Assembly: GCA_934654605.1 (NCBI GenBank)
Contig: CAKUGH010000010.1
Coordinates: 1-46,627, forward strand
DNA length: 46,627 nt
Reading direction: 5' to 3'
Origin: an uncultured Collinsella sp.
Lineage (GTDB): Bacteria > Actinomycetota > Coriobacteriia > Coriobacteriales > Coriobacteriaceae
The notes below the pieces were generated by a model that made no database searches, was not told where the DNA came from, and was given only the letters and a program-made list of their open reading frames with translations. Both the position numbers and the translations under genes were made by a program. Each line of letters opens with the position of its first letter. Positions within the stretch are counted from its first letter, which is position 1. Below are positions 6,917 through 18,238 of the stretch, one piece after another.

Positions 6917-9716
6917 CGTCCGCAGCATCAGTCGTCGGCGTCGTCACGGTCGTTCCGGGCGCGATATAGCCGTATTCGAGCAGCACCGAAAGCGCATGCT
7001 GTTTCCACGTGGCAAGCTCTTCGTCATTATAGTTGTCATGAGCCCATTCGCTCATCGCGTCCTCGGCGTCTTGGGGCACCAGGTCCTGGCTGTCCGCCAT
7101 CAGGTACAGGATGCCTAAGATGTCGAAGTCCTGCTTGGTCATCTCTTCCTTGTTTGATGTGCTGATAAGGCCGTGATCGATACCGTAGCGGCAGATATCG
7201 GTCAAAACGGTAACAAGGCCCGTAGGAATCGGCGAGGCATCCTTCGCGGCAGCGGGGGCACTGGCATCGGTCGAGGCTTCGGCCGCATCGGTCGCCGGGG
7301 CAGTTTCGGTCGCGTTCGCATCAGGTGTCACCTGCTCTCCCTGGGCAGGTGCCGTGCTATCCGTCGTAGCCGAGGAATCCCCCGTCGGGGCTACCGTAGC
7401 GCTCACCGGCGTCTCGACCACCGTCGTCATCGGGTCGACTGGCGCCGGAGCGGCGACAACCTCAGCCCAATCCGAGTACACGCTGTCGATAAACGCACGC
7501 ACATGGAAGGTACCCGGCTGCGTGATGGTCATCGTGCCGTCCGTGGCAACCGAGATGCCCTTGCTCTCAAGCTCCTGGGCCTCCCAGCTGCAGACTCTAT
7601 CGACTTCCTTGCCCGTCGTGTCATACACCGTAGCCGTCAGGCCTTCGATGCCGTTGAGATTTTCCTCGACGCCGACGACAGCCTGTGCCGAGCCCTCGAG
7701 TTTGATGCTGCCGTTAAACGGCTCGGGCGCCACGTCACTTACTTTATATTTGTAGGCCGCGGCGTCGATCTCGTCATTGGTCGAGACATGCCCGTTCACG
7801 TCCACATAGGTATCCTCGGGGATAAAGTACTTTACGTAGGCGGTGCCGGCCTTTTTACCCACCACGACTTGTTCGTGGGTGACAGGGTCGGTCTGGATCT
7901 CGATGACGTCGGACTTACATTCCTTGCCCTTTTTATCGACCACACGCCAGTCGCCCGACGACTTCACAAAGCCGTAGTAGTCAACATCGTCCTCGTCCCT
8001 TGCACGCACGCGATAGGAAGAGATGGGGTCTTCGTCTCCAACCGTAAGCCTTCGGGTCTTATCGGTCTGCAGCGACACGAGAATCTTGGAGATGGGCTTA
8101 ATAGGCTGCGGCGTGCCCAACTGCGTATCGACCGTCACCGACTCAAACGACAGATTGGAACCCGTAATGGACATGGGATAGGTCGCGGCCATGTCGTTGA
8201 GCACGTTGCACGTGCGCGGAGCGCCGCCGTTGCGCGAAGGCACCTCGCGATCGGCCAGGACCGAATTCCAATCGATGGCGCGCACCATGTGGTTGTTGGT
8301 GCGATACGACCAGCTCGTGACGTTTCCAGCGGTGGTATCGTAGCCGTCGTCGCCACGATGGGCGATTGAACGCAGGAACAGATTCTGCACGGCGTCGGTC
8401 GACTGATCGCCAAAGGTGGTGTAGAACGAGCGCTGGTCATAACCGGCGGTATGGAACTCCTGCACGGCGGCGTTATCGTCGTAGCACTCGCCGTTCATGT
8501 TAAAGATGATCACGTCGAACGTCACGCCCACCGGCTGGTCATAGTCCTCGGACAGCGTCGTGGTAGAACTCGTCTGCTTGCTGTTGACCTGCGTGTGCGC
8601 CGGGATCGTCATATTGACGGTGACCGACTGATTGTCCGTTGTGGTGATCGACTGTTCCTCGGTCTTGCTCGCCTCCCACAACTGGGACATCGTGGTTTCG
8701 GCCGAAAACGAGGTCTCGATCTCCTCGCTCGCTGTTGCGGGTACGCCCAGCGACTCCTTGAGGCTCACCGATGCGCCCCACGAGCCGCCTTTGGAATACG
8801 ATGCGGATTTAGAAGTGCTCGTGCCGACCGTCTCCTCGGTACCGCGGGCGAGCGTGATGCTCTGCGAGGCGTCCTCATAGCCGACGTTGAGCGCCGAGGT
8901 AACGAGCTCCTGCTCAGTCTTAGAATCGACAAAGGAATAGCCCGGCGCGTCCTCGGGCGCACAGTTAAGCTTGTTCACGCTGTTGAGCTGCTGAACTCTA
9001 AAGTTATAGAACGCGATGCCAAAGCCATTGAAATCGTACTGGTAGGTACCGCCGAGCTTGTCCACGCACGCGATGGTGGCATAGATCACGTCTTGCTCGC
9101 TCGTGTCTTGCGACAGGCCGTCGAGTGGCACGTATTTACGAAAATCCTCGCCGGTCAGCTTGTGACCGATGCAGTCGGCGATATCTTCGGTCAGGCGCTC
9201 ATAGACCGCGTTCAGACCTTTCGCCGACGTCAGGCCACTTTGAATGGACTTGTCGGCGCCGTCGGAATGCTCACCGTTGCCGCCCGAAAGCGCATCATAC
9301 AGATAGATGTAGTGACCCCTACCGAAGTCTTTCTCAAAGCCCTTGCCGGCGTGGTCCCAGTACAAAAAGTCCCCGGAGTCGTCGCCTCCGCCATAGCCAA
9401 GGATGTTATAGGCAAGCGATGCCCAGTTGGGCAGCACCTTTTTGACGGCGGCCGTGTAGAACGAGACGTTGTCATACATCGAGGTACGGCCCTCGAGCTT
9501 GCCGTCATCGATATCTACAAACGTGCAGTCGCGATCGTTGACCGTAATGGTGAGCGGGTTGACCACGTCGCCATAGAGCTCGTCGCGCGATTCATCCTGA
9601 AGGGCAAAACCGGCTGTCGGCATCCCGCACAATGCTGTTACGGCAACGACCACCCAACACAGGCCTAGCCGTGCCGCCTTTCGCGCACGCCGTACGATCT
9701 TGGTGAGGGTAATCAT
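6909..9716 (-). CDS. secreted protein with aerolysin/ETX-MTX2-like pore-forming core
   Basis: Large secreted protein (935 aa) without a recognised name. Residue numbers here count from the alternative ATG at 9719. A basic stretch and hydrophobic segment (about 8-36) end in a likely signal peptidase I site near PTAGFA. Residues 40-270 form a globular domain I do not recognise. Residues about 275-420 look like an aerolysin-type beta-pore module: long strands of alternating Ser/Thr, a Ser/Thr-flanked segment KGGSWGASVSLKESLG with a candidate insertion loop (about 310-345), then SVTVNMTIPAHTQV and SSTTTLSEDYDQPVGVTFDV. Residues 545-755 resemble one or two bacterial Ig-like (BIG_2-type) domains. 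A Thr/Ala/Pro-rich linker (755-830) leads to an acidic helical C-terminal domain. No LPXTG anchor is seen. GGAGG is 6 bases from ATG 9716 and 3 from ATG 9719. Pore formation is inference from pattern. Confidence 0.6.
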   Translation of the reverse strand: MITLTKIVRRARKAARLGLCWVVVAVTALCGMPTAGFALQDESRDELYGDVVNPLTITVNDRDCTFVDIDDGKLEGRTSMYDNVSFYTAAVKKVLPNWASLAYNILGYGGGDDSGDFLYWDHAGKGFEKDFGRGHYIYLYDALSGGNGEHSDGADKSIQSGLTSAKGLNAVYERLTEDIADCIGHKLTGEDFRKYVPLDGLSQDTSEQDVIYATIACVDKLGGTYQYDFNGFGIAFYNFRVQQLNSVNKLNCAPEDAPGYSFVDSKTEQELVTSALNVGYEDASQSITLARGTEETVGTSTSKSASYSKGGSWGASVSLKESLGVPATASEEIETSFSAETTMSQLWEASKTEEQSITTTDNQSVTVNMTIPAHTQVNSKQTSSTTTLSEDYDQPVGVTFDVIIFNMNGECYDDNAAVQEFHTAGYDQRSFYTTFGDQSTDAVQNLFLRSIAHRGDDGYDTTAGNVTSWSYRTNNHMVRAIDWNSVLADREVPSRNGGAPRTCNVLNDMAATYPMSITGSNLSFESVTVDTQLGTPQPIKPISKILVSLQTDKTRRLTVGDEDPISSYRVRARDEDDVDYYGFVKSSGDWRVVDKKGKECKSDVIEIQTDPVTHEQVVVGKKAGTAYVKYFIPEDTYVDVNGHVSTNDEIDAAAYKYKVSDVAPEPFNGSIKLEGSAQAVVGVEENLNGIEGLTATVYDTTGKEVDRVCSWEAQELESKGISVATDGTMTITQPGTFHVRAFIDSVYSDWAEVVAAPAPVDPMTTVVETPVSATVAPTGDSSATTDSTAPAQGEQVTPDANATETAPATDAAEASTDASAPAAAKDASPIPTGLVTVLTDICRYGIDHGLISTSNKEEMTKQDFDILGILYLMADSQDLVPQDAEDAMSEWAHDNYNDEELATWKQHALSVLLEYGYIAPGTTVTTPTTDAADGA

Positions 9717-9762
9717 CATCGTCCTCCCGTCAAACGCCTTTCATACACCATTAAACATAGAG

Positions 9763-9793
9763 CGCCGCCGCGCCCATAGAGGACGCGGCGGCG
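9763..9793 (-). terminator. strong hairpin between ppdK and the aerolysin-like gene
   Basis: A perfect 10-bp CGCCGCCGCG/CGCGGCGGCG stem with an 11-base loop lies 40 bases after the ppdK stop. The bases that follow on the minus strand (CTCTATGTTTAA) are only weakly T-rich, so it may be a poor terminator or an RNA-stabilising structure. No convincing promoter for the downstream gene is visible. Confidence 0.5.
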
Positions 9794-9833
9794 TGAAGGG
9801 GGGCAATGACGGCGCAAACGGAACGCGACAACC

Positions 9834-12584
<2,751 letters not shown>

Positions 12585-12659
12585 GATACTTCCCCTTCTA
12601 TGTGTTCGCACACACGACCGTGGTAACGAATCGACCCGCCGGATGCAGGCCGTGAGGGA

Positions 12660-12688
12660 ACTATACGGCGGGTTTTGGGCAAGCTTAA
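12660..12688 (-). promoter_or_regulatory. promoter of ppdK
   Basis: Minus strand -35 TTAAGC (12683-12688) and -10 TATAGT (12660-12665), spacer 17. The leader to the GTG start would be about 70 bases. It lies within the 343-base gap between ppsR and ppdK, together with the repeats at 12707-12754 and the 108-bp element at 12824-12931. Confidence 0.55.
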
Positions 12689-12706
12689 GCAGAGGGCGCG
12701 AGGTTT

Positions 12707-12754
12707 GGTAAACGTGCTAAAACTGGCGGTAAACGGTAGGTAAAGGTGGTTACC
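12707..12754 (-). promoter_or_regulatory. phased repeats upstream of the ppdK promoter
   Basis: GGTAAAC occurs at 12707-12713 and 12728-12734 and GGTAAAG at 12739-12745 (GTTTACC/CTTTACC on the gene strand), with a related GGTTACC at 12748-12754. Starts are 21 and 11 bases apart, close to two helical turns and one turn, so they would face the same side of DNA just upstream of the -35 box. This is the usual layout of an activator site. The last repeats overlap a GGTGG/CCACC inverted repeat (12747-12770). No regulator can be named. Confidence 0.4.
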
Positions 12755-12823
12755 TTATGAAGATACCACCAAATGAACTCGCAGGTCAGATGCAAGAAAT
12801 ACTGCTAAATCGGTTTATCATAA

Positions 12824-12931
12824 GTAGCTAATTTGGGACGGGGCTTTTTTAGCTGCCCCCGCAGGCAATCGGCCAAAGAGCTCGCAACCTCAGCCAGGGT
12901 AGCTAAAAAAGCCCCGTCCCAAGTGAGCTAC
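12824..12931. repeat. 108-bp palindromic REP-pair element, copy 1
   Basis: Two inverted arms of about 33 bases, each starting GTAGCT and containing the core GGGACGGGGCTTTTTT, enclose a 42-base centre. Each arm is itself a small palindrome (AGCTAA/TTAGCT) around an asymmetric GGGACGGGG core, as in the 31-bp repeats near the RAYT gene. A second copy of exactly the same length is at 38806-38913; arms are nearly identical and centres clearly related. The right end contains the stop codon TAG of ppsR (12928-12930). It could also end ppsR transcription. Confidence 0.88.
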
Positions 12932-13803
12932 TTTTGTTGAACGTGGAGGGCGGCACGGTGGGCTCTTGCCTCTTGAATCTCTTCGAGGTGAGCGATGATC
13001 TCGGAGGCACTCTCCTCAATCGCCTTGCCGTCGGTACGCACTACAAAGCAGCCCAGGCGTTTCATGAGGGCACGGGCTTCCTCAAGCTCGCTGCGAACGC
13101 TCTCTGGCTCGGCATAGGAGCCGGCAACGGCACGAGCGTAGTCATCGCCCAAGCGGCTATCGCGAATCTCGGAAATCACATCGACGGTCGAAATCAGACC
13201 GAAAAGACGCATCGGATCGACCTCGTAAATGGACTTGGGCGGCTCCATACCGTGCGCCAACGGAACGTTGGCGACTTTGTAGCCCTGATAGGCCAAATAC
13301 ATCGAAAGCGGTGTCTTGGATGTGCGCGACACGCCCAGCAGCACGATATCGGCACCCGACAGATCGTCGCAGCCACGCCCGTCATCGTGCTCGACAAAGT
13401 ACTCCATGGCCTCGATGCGGTGGAAATAACGATCGTCGGTCTTGTGAATCACGCCCGCAACGCCCTTGGGCGGCATACCTATGAGGGACGACAGCACCGC
13501 GAGCGACGGGCCGATCAGGTCGACCGAGCGAATGTGCAGCATGCCCAAGTAGTCGAGCACGCGAGCACGAAGCGCCGGGTCGACGATGGTATGGAACACG
13601 GCGATATCGCGATGGTCGGCATCGATTCGCGGGCCCACAAACGACTTGACCTGCTCCACCGAGGTCACCTTAGGCAGACGTAAAACACGAAAAGCCCCTT
13701 CATCAAATTGCCCGGACGCCGCAAGCACCACCTCACAAGCGGTATCACCGAGCGAGTCGGAGATAACGATAACGGTGGGACGAGCGGTGACCGGGCAATC
13801 CAT
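12928..13803 (-). CDS. ppsR: PPDK regulatory protein (kinase/pyrophosphorylase, DUF299)
   Basis: Bifunctional enzyme that inactivates PPDK by ADP-dependent phosphorylation of the Thr two residues before its catalytic His, and reactivates it by phosphorolysis. The N-terminus VIVISDSLGDTACEVV and the P-loop-like GVSRTSKTPLSMYLA (residues 157-164 core) are family hallmarks; 291 aa is slightly longer than usual. ATG at 13803 has AAGGAG 7 bases upstream. The neighbouring target gene is ppdK, so this is the PDRP branch rather than the PEP-synthase-directed PSRP branch. Its stop codon lies inside the repeat element at 12824-12931, so the last residues (HVQQK) may have been changed by the insertion. 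Confidence 0.93.
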   Translation of the reverse strand: MDCPVTARPTVIVISDSLGDTACEVVLAASGQFDEGAFRVLRLPKVTSVEQVKSFVGPRIDADHRDIAVFHTIVDPALRARVLDYLGMLHIRSVDLIGPSLAVLSSLIGMPPKGVAGVIHKTDDRYFHRIEAMEYFVEHDDGRGCDDLSGADIVLLGVSRTSKTPLSMYLAYQGYKVANVPLAHGMEPPKSIYEVDPMRLFGLISTVDVISEIRDSRLGDDYARAVAGSYAEPESVRSELEEARALMKRLGCFVVRTDGKAIEESASEIIAHLEEIQEARAHRAALHVQQK

Positions 13804-13837
13804 GCGGGGCTCCTTTTGCGCTTATGCGCAGGCTAGC

Positions 13838-15934
13838 TTACTTTTTGCGGGCAAGCTCACCAATGTTGGCGATGCCGGAGAAAACGGCCTCAAAGCGGTT
13901 GAGCAGCTTAAGGCGATTATCGCGAAGCTGCTCGTCCTTGTCCATGACCATAACCTCGTCAAAGAAGCGGTCGATGGGGGCACGCAGGGCGGCCAGAGCG
14001 GCAAATGCGGCAGGGTAATCCTCGGCAGCAAGGGCGGCATCGACGGCGGTCTGAGCGGCCTCGGAGGCGTCGGCAAGCGCAAGCTCGACCTCGCCCATCA
14101 GGCTGCGGTCGTACTCCGCACCCAGCTTGGGCTTGGAGATGTGCGCGGCACGGGCATAGGCGGTCGCCAGGTTGTCGAAGGTCTCGGCATCGTTCTTGCG
14201 GGCCTCATCGAGGGCAGCGCAGCGGGCGAAGAAGACCGACGGGGCGATGATGTGCACCGCGGAGACGGCGGCAACGGTATCGGCCGGGATCTTCTCGTCA
14301 CGGGCCATGCTCACCAGACGGCCGTGGAAGAAGTCACGGACCTGCTGGGCGACCTCGGCGGCGTCAAACTTAATGCCCTGCTCGCTATAGAGCTCGAGCG
14401 CAAAGTCGATGAGCGACGTGGGGTCAATCGGCAGACGGTCGCGTAGGATGTTGATGATGCCGATGGCGGCGCGACGCAGCGCGTACGGGTCGGAGGAGCC
14501 GGTCGGGGGCTCGCCGATGGCAAAGATACCGGCAATGGTATCGAGCTTGTCGGCACAGGCCACGATGCAGCCAGCGGTGCCCTCGGGCAGCTCATCGCCG
14601 GCAAAGCGGGGACGATAATGATCGCGAATGGCGTGGGCGACCTCGTCGTTCTCCCCCATCGCGGAGGCATAATAACCGCCCATCACGCCCTGCTGGCTCG
14701 TGAACTCGACGACGGCGTTGGAAACCAGGTCGGCCTTGCACAGGTGTGCGGCGCGGCCGGCATCGGCGGCCAGGTGGGCGCCCAAGTGAGCCTCGCGGGC
14801 AATAGCGAGCGCGAGCTGTTCAATGCGCTCGGACTTGGCGAGCACGCTGCCGAGCTTCTCCTGGAAGGCGACCTTGGCCAGACGCTCACGGAACTCGTCG
14901 AGGGAGATCTTCAGGTCCTCCTCGTAGAAGAACTTGGCGTCGTCCAGGCGGGCGCGCACGACACGCTCGTTGCCGTCAATCACGCGCTCGGCATTCTCGG
15001 GCTTGCTGTTGGAGACGACCACGAACTCACGCGTAAGCTTGCCCTCGCCGTCATAAATCGGGAAGTAGCGCTGGTTGGTGAGCATGGACTCGCAGATGAT
15101 CTCGTGCGGAACTTTGAGGAACTCCTCATCGAAGGTGCCGACAAGGACCGTCGGCCACTCGCAGAGGTTGATGACCTCCTCGAAGACCTTCTTGGGCGTA
15201 TCGACGTGGCAGCCGGGACGGGCAGCCTCGACCTCGGCAATGCCGGCGAGGATGGCCTCGCGACGGCGCTCGGCGGAAAGCACGCCGGCGTCCTCGAGCA
15301 CCTGCTCGTAGACGGCGGGGCTGGCGACCACGTGGTCGCCGGGGCCCAAGACGCGATGGCCGCGCGTGGTGTTGCCGCTCGTCACATCGGCAAACGACAC
15401 GGGCACGACGTCCTCGCCCAGAAGGCAGCAGATCCAGCGGACCGGACGCACGAACGTGGCGTGCTCGTGACCCCAGCGCTGGGAGCGGTAATTGGGCCAC
15501 TGCAGGCCGGCGATGGTCTTCTCGCACAGGGCCGTCAGGATCGGGGTAGCCGGGGCGGAAGGAATGTTCTTCTCGGCGAACACGTACTCGCGTCCGTCGG
15601 TGTCCTCACGGCGCACCAGGTCCTCAGCAGCAACGCCGCACTTGCGGGCGAAGCCCTGGGCGGCCTTGGTGGCGTTACCGTCGGCATCGAAGGCGATGTT
15701 GGCCGCGGGGCCACGCTTGACCTCGTGGACCTCATCGGTCGCGGTGGCGACATCGGCAACGAGCGCGGCCAGACGACGCGGGCTCGAGATCACGCGGACC
15801 TCGCCGTGGGCCAGACCGGCCTCGTCGAGACCCTTGGCGATCATGGTGCCAAGCTGCTTGACGGCATTGTTCAGCGGTGCGGAGGGCATTTCCTCCGTAC
15901 CGATCTCAAACAGGAAATCCTTAGCGTCTGCCAT
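13838..15934 (-). CDS. glyS: glycyl-tRNA synthetase beta subunit
   Basis: Beta subunit of the alpha2-beta2 glycyl-tRNA synthetase, which recognises tRNA-Gly. The start KDFLFEIGTEEMPSAPL, the segment VRPVRWI, and a C-terminal DALR-type anticodon-binding region near FFDEVMVMDKDEQLRDNRL identify it. 698 aa is the usual size. ATG at 15934 follows the glyQ stop within a few bases, so the two subunits are translationally coupled. ppsR starts 34 bases after its stop. Confidence 0.97.
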   Translation of the reverse strand: MADAKDFLFEIGTEEMPSAPLNNAVKQLGTMIAKGLDEAGLAHGEVRVISSPRRLAALVADVATATDEVHEVKRGPAANIAFDADGNATKAAQGFARKCGVAAEDLVRREDTDGREYVFAEKNIPSAPATPILTALCEKTIAGLQWPNYRSQRWGHEHATFVRPVRWICCLLGEDVVPVSFADVTSGNTTRGHRVLGPGDHVVASPAVYEQVLEDAGVLSAERRREAILAGIAEVEAARPGCHVDTPKKVFEEVINLCEWPTVLVGTFDEEFLKVPHEIICESMLTNQRYFPIYDGEGKLTREFVVVSNSKPENAERVIDGNERVVRARLDDAKFFYEEDLKISLDEFRERLAKVAFQEKLGSVLAKSERIEQLALAIAREAHLGAHLAADAGRAAHLCKADLVSNAVVEFTSQQGVMGGYYASAMGENDEVAHAIRDHYRPRFAGDELPEGTAGCIVACADKLDTIAGIFAIGEPPTGSSDPYALRRAAIGIINILRDRLPIDPTSLIDFALELYSEQGIKFDAAEVAQQVRDFFHGRLVSMARDEKIPADTVAAVSAVHIIAPSVFFARCAALDEARKNDAETFDNLATAYARAAHISKPKLGAEYDRSLMGEVELALADASEAAQTAVDAALAAEDYPAAFAALAALRAPIDRFFDEVMVMDKDEQLRDNRLKLLNRFEAVFSGIANIGELARKK

Positions 15935-15937
15935 GGC

Positions 15938-16849
15938 TTACGCCACCTCGCCTTCCTGGTCGGCATTCTCGTTGATTCCGGCGACCTCGGCCATATAGGC
16001 CTCGCAGCACGCCTTGGCGACGGCGCGGACGCGCAGGATGTAGTTCGCGCGCTCGACCGCGGACAGCGCACCGCGAGCATCGAGCAGGTTGAAGGCATGG
16101 CTGCACTTCATGACGCAGTCATATGCCGGCAGCGGAAGCTTGCGCTCCAGGCAGGAGTGGCACTCGGCCTCGTAGTCATCAAACTTCTGACGCATCATCT
16201 CGACGTTGGCGACCTCAAAGTTGTAGGCGCTGAACTCGCGCTCGTTCTCCAGGAACACGTCGCCGTAGGTCATGGGCGCGCCGTCGGGCAGGTAGCTCCA
16301 CACCAAGTCGTAGACGGAGTTAACGCCCTGGGCGTACATGGCGATACGCTCCAGACCGTAGGTGATCTCGACGGGCACGGGGTCGACCTCGATGCCGCCT
16401 ACCTGCTGGAAGTACGTGAACTGCGTGACCTCCATGCCGTTGAGCCAGACCTCCCAGCCAAGGCCCCAAGCACCGAGCGTTGGGCTCTCCCAGTCGTCCT
16501 CGACAAAGCGGACGTCATGGTCGTTGGGGTCCAGGCCAATAGCAGCCAGCGAACCCAGGTAGAGCTCCTGGGCATTGACCGGCGAGGGCTTGATGAGCAC
16601 CTGGAACTGATAGTAGTGCTGCATGCGGTTGGGGTTCTCGCCGTAGCGGCCATCGGCGGGACGGCGGCAGGGCTGCGCATAGCAGGTGCGCCACTCGGCG
16701 GGACCGAGCGAGCGCAGCGTGGTCGCGGTATGGAAGGTACCGGCACCGACCTCGGAGTCATAGGGCTGCATAATGACGCAGCCCTGCTCGCCCCAGTACT
16801 GCTGGAGGCGCAGGATGATGTCTTGGAAGGAAAGCGATGAAGCGTTCAT
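15938..16849 (-). CDS. glyQ: glycyl-tRNA synthetase alpha subunit
   Basis: Catalytic alpha subunit of the heterotetrameric class II glycyl-tRNA synthetase. Seen are [26 protein letters not shown] at the N-terminus (class II fold), [16 protein letters not shown], and [24 protein letters not shown]. 303 aa is typical. ATG at 16849 has AGAGG just upstream. A TATAGT box at 16891-16896 (minus strand) may be a -10 element, but no good -35 is visible. No T-box leader fits in the 54-base gap before it. Confidence 0.97.
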   Translation of the reverse strand: MNASSLSFQDIILRLQQYWGEQGCVIMQPYDSEVGAGTFHTATTLRSLGPAEWRTCYAQPCRRPADGRYGENPNRMQHYYQFQVLIKPSPVNAQELYLGSLAAIGLDPNDHDVRFVEDDWESPTLGAWGLGWEVWLNGMEVTQFTYFQQVGGIEVDPVPVEITYGLERIAMYAQGVNSVYDLVWSYLPDGAPMTYGDVFLENEREFSAYNFEVANVEMMRQKFDDYEAECHSCLERKLPLPAYDCVMKCSHAFNLLDARGALSAVERANYILRVRAVAKACCEAYMAEVAGINENADQEGEVA

Positions 16850-16903
16850 GCCTCTAATATCCCCTCGTCGAAACGATTACACGGTTAGGTACTATAGCGG
16901 TTT

Positions 16904-17467
16904 TTAGTCGATAGCGCCGATACGGTTGAGCGGCCAGTAGCGCACAAGCGCCACGGCAATCAGATCGGAGCGGTCAACCGGGCCAAAGTAGCGAGAGTCG
17001 GCTGAGTTCTCGCGATTGTCGCCCATTACCCACACACAGTCGTCAGGGACGGTGTAGGGATAACTCACCTGGGCGGCGGGCGCCTGGACCGAAAGCGGCC
17101 AGCTCATGCCGGTCGTATAGTCCTCATCGAGCGTCTGATCGTTAACGACGACCTTGCCGTCCCGCAGGTCGACCGTCTGGCCGGCGGTGGCGATAACGCG
17201 CTTTACGAGCACATCGTGCTCGGAGGTACCATCAGGGTTGTGGAACACCACAATGTCACCCTGTTTGACGGGCTGTCCGAGCTCGAGCGTCACCTTCTGC
17301 GCCAAAATCTGATCGCCGATCTCGATCGTGGACTCCATGGAGCCGGTGGGCACCACGAAGGGCTCGACCACAAACGTACGAATCACGAAGGTGGCGGCGA
17401 GCGCAATCGCGACAATCACAATCCACTCAAAGGCGCCCCTCAGGGCAGAATGCTGCGATGGAACCAT
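16904..17467 (-). CDS. lepB: signal peptidase I
   Basis: Membrane serine protease that removes signal peptides from exported proteins. One N-terminal membrane segment (about residues 12-34) is followed by the catalytic Ser 43 in VVPTGSMESTI and the catalytic Lys 89 in VLVKRVIATAGQ; the MGDNRENSADSR box is near the C-terminus. ATG at 17467 is chosen since GAGGAG lies just upstream and it follows the trmD stop by two bases; the frame upstream lies inside trmD. 187 aa is normal for Gram-positive enzymes. Confidence 0.95.
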   Translation of the reverse strand: MVPSQHSALRGAFEWIVIVAIALAATFVIRTFVVEPFVVPTGSMESTIEIGDQILAQKVTLELGQPVKQGDIVVFHNPDGTSEHDVLVKRVIATAGQTVDLRDGKVVVNDQTLDEDYTTGMSWPLSVQAPAAQVSYPYTVPDDCVWVMGDNRENSADSRYFGPVDRSDLIAVALVRYWPLNRIGAID

Positions 17468-17469
17468 TC

Positions 17470-18228
17470 TCACTCCTCGCTCTGCGAATACGAAGCGTCC
17501 AGGATCTCCTGCGCATACGCGCGCTCCTCGGGCGTGAGGTGAGCCGTCTCGATCAGATCGGGACGCCAACGACAGGTGCGCTCGATGGCGTTTTTGCGGC
17601 GCCAGGCATCGACCTTGGCATGATCGCCGCTCACGAGCACCGGAGGCACGCCCTCGCCGTTGAACTCGGCGGGGCGGGTGTACTGCGCGTACTCGAGCAG
17701 GCCGCCGTCCTCAGCAGTCGAGAAGGACTCATCGACATTGCTCATCTCGTCGCCCAGGGCGCCGGGAATGAGCCGTACGACGGCATCGGCCACGACCATA
17801 GCGGGCAGCTCGCCGCCCGTGAGCACGTAGTCGCCAATCGACAGACGCTCATCGGCAAACGCATATGCGCGCTCGTCGACGCCCTCGTAACGGCTGCACA
17901 CAAACAATAGGCGCTCGCTTTTGAGCAGGCGCTCGGCCACATGCTGCGTAAAGGGCTCGCCGCAGGGAGTGAAGAACACCACGGTGGGCTTGGGGCCCTT
18001 GGCACTAATGGCCTCGATGGCCTCGGCGATGGGCTCAACCTTCATGAGCATGCCCTGTCCGCCGCCGTACGGCTCATCATCGACGGTGCGATGGCGGTCA
18101 TGCGTCCAGTCGCGCAGGTTGTACGCCTTAAAATCAAAAAGGCCGGCCTTACGGGCACGGCCCAAGATCGATGTGGACATGACGGGCTCAAACATCTCGG
18201 GAAAGACCGAAAGGGTCTCGATCAGCAT
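17470..18228 (-). CDS. trmD: tRNA (guanine-37-N1)-methyltransferase TrmD
   Basis: Methylates G37 next to the anticodon using S-adenosylmethionine. The SPOUT trefoil-knot signatures are present: PYGGGQGMLMK, SRYEGVDERA, and SIGDYVLTGGELPAMV. 252 aa is standard. The ATG has GGGAGGA upstream. It lies in the rpsP-khpA-rimM-trmD order, but lepB follows where rplS is usually found. Confidence 0.98.
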   Translation of the reverse strand: MLIETLSVFPEMFEPVMSTSILGRARKAGLFDFKAYNLRDWTHDRHRTVDDEPYGGGQGMLMKVEPIAEAIEAISAKGPKPTVVFFTPCGEPFTQHVAERLLKSERLLFVCSRYEGVDERAYAFADERLSIGDYVLTGGELPAMVVADAVVRLIPGALGDEMSNVDESFSTAEDGGLLEYAQYTRPAEFNGEGVPPVLVSGDHAKVDAWRRKNAIERTCRWRPDLIETAHLTPEERAYAQEILDASYSQSEE

Positions 18229-18238
18229 GTTGTCCTCC

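Noticed and set aside
6909..9719. Sortase-anchored (LPXTG) surface protein
   Set aside because: The C-terminus lacks LPXTG, a hydrophobic segment and a basic tail; the protein looks secreted or non-covalently held.
12824..12931. Ordinary intrinsic terminator of ppsR
   Set aside because: It may stop transcription, but the same 108-bp structure at 38806-38913 with matching length and core shows it is a repeated element first.
14618..16840. Long plus-strand open frame (740 codons) opposite glyS-glyQ
   Set aside because: Antisense to two clear synthetase genes; composition reflects GC-rich third positions and no family resemblance was seen. Similar antisense frames at 10428-12047, 35565-36917, 39954-41507, 42021-43481 and 45092-46606 were rejected for the same reason.
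16850..16903. T-box or glycine-type riboswitch before glyQ
   Set aside because: Only 54 bases lie between lepB and glyQ, far too short, and no terminator/antiterminator pair is seen.
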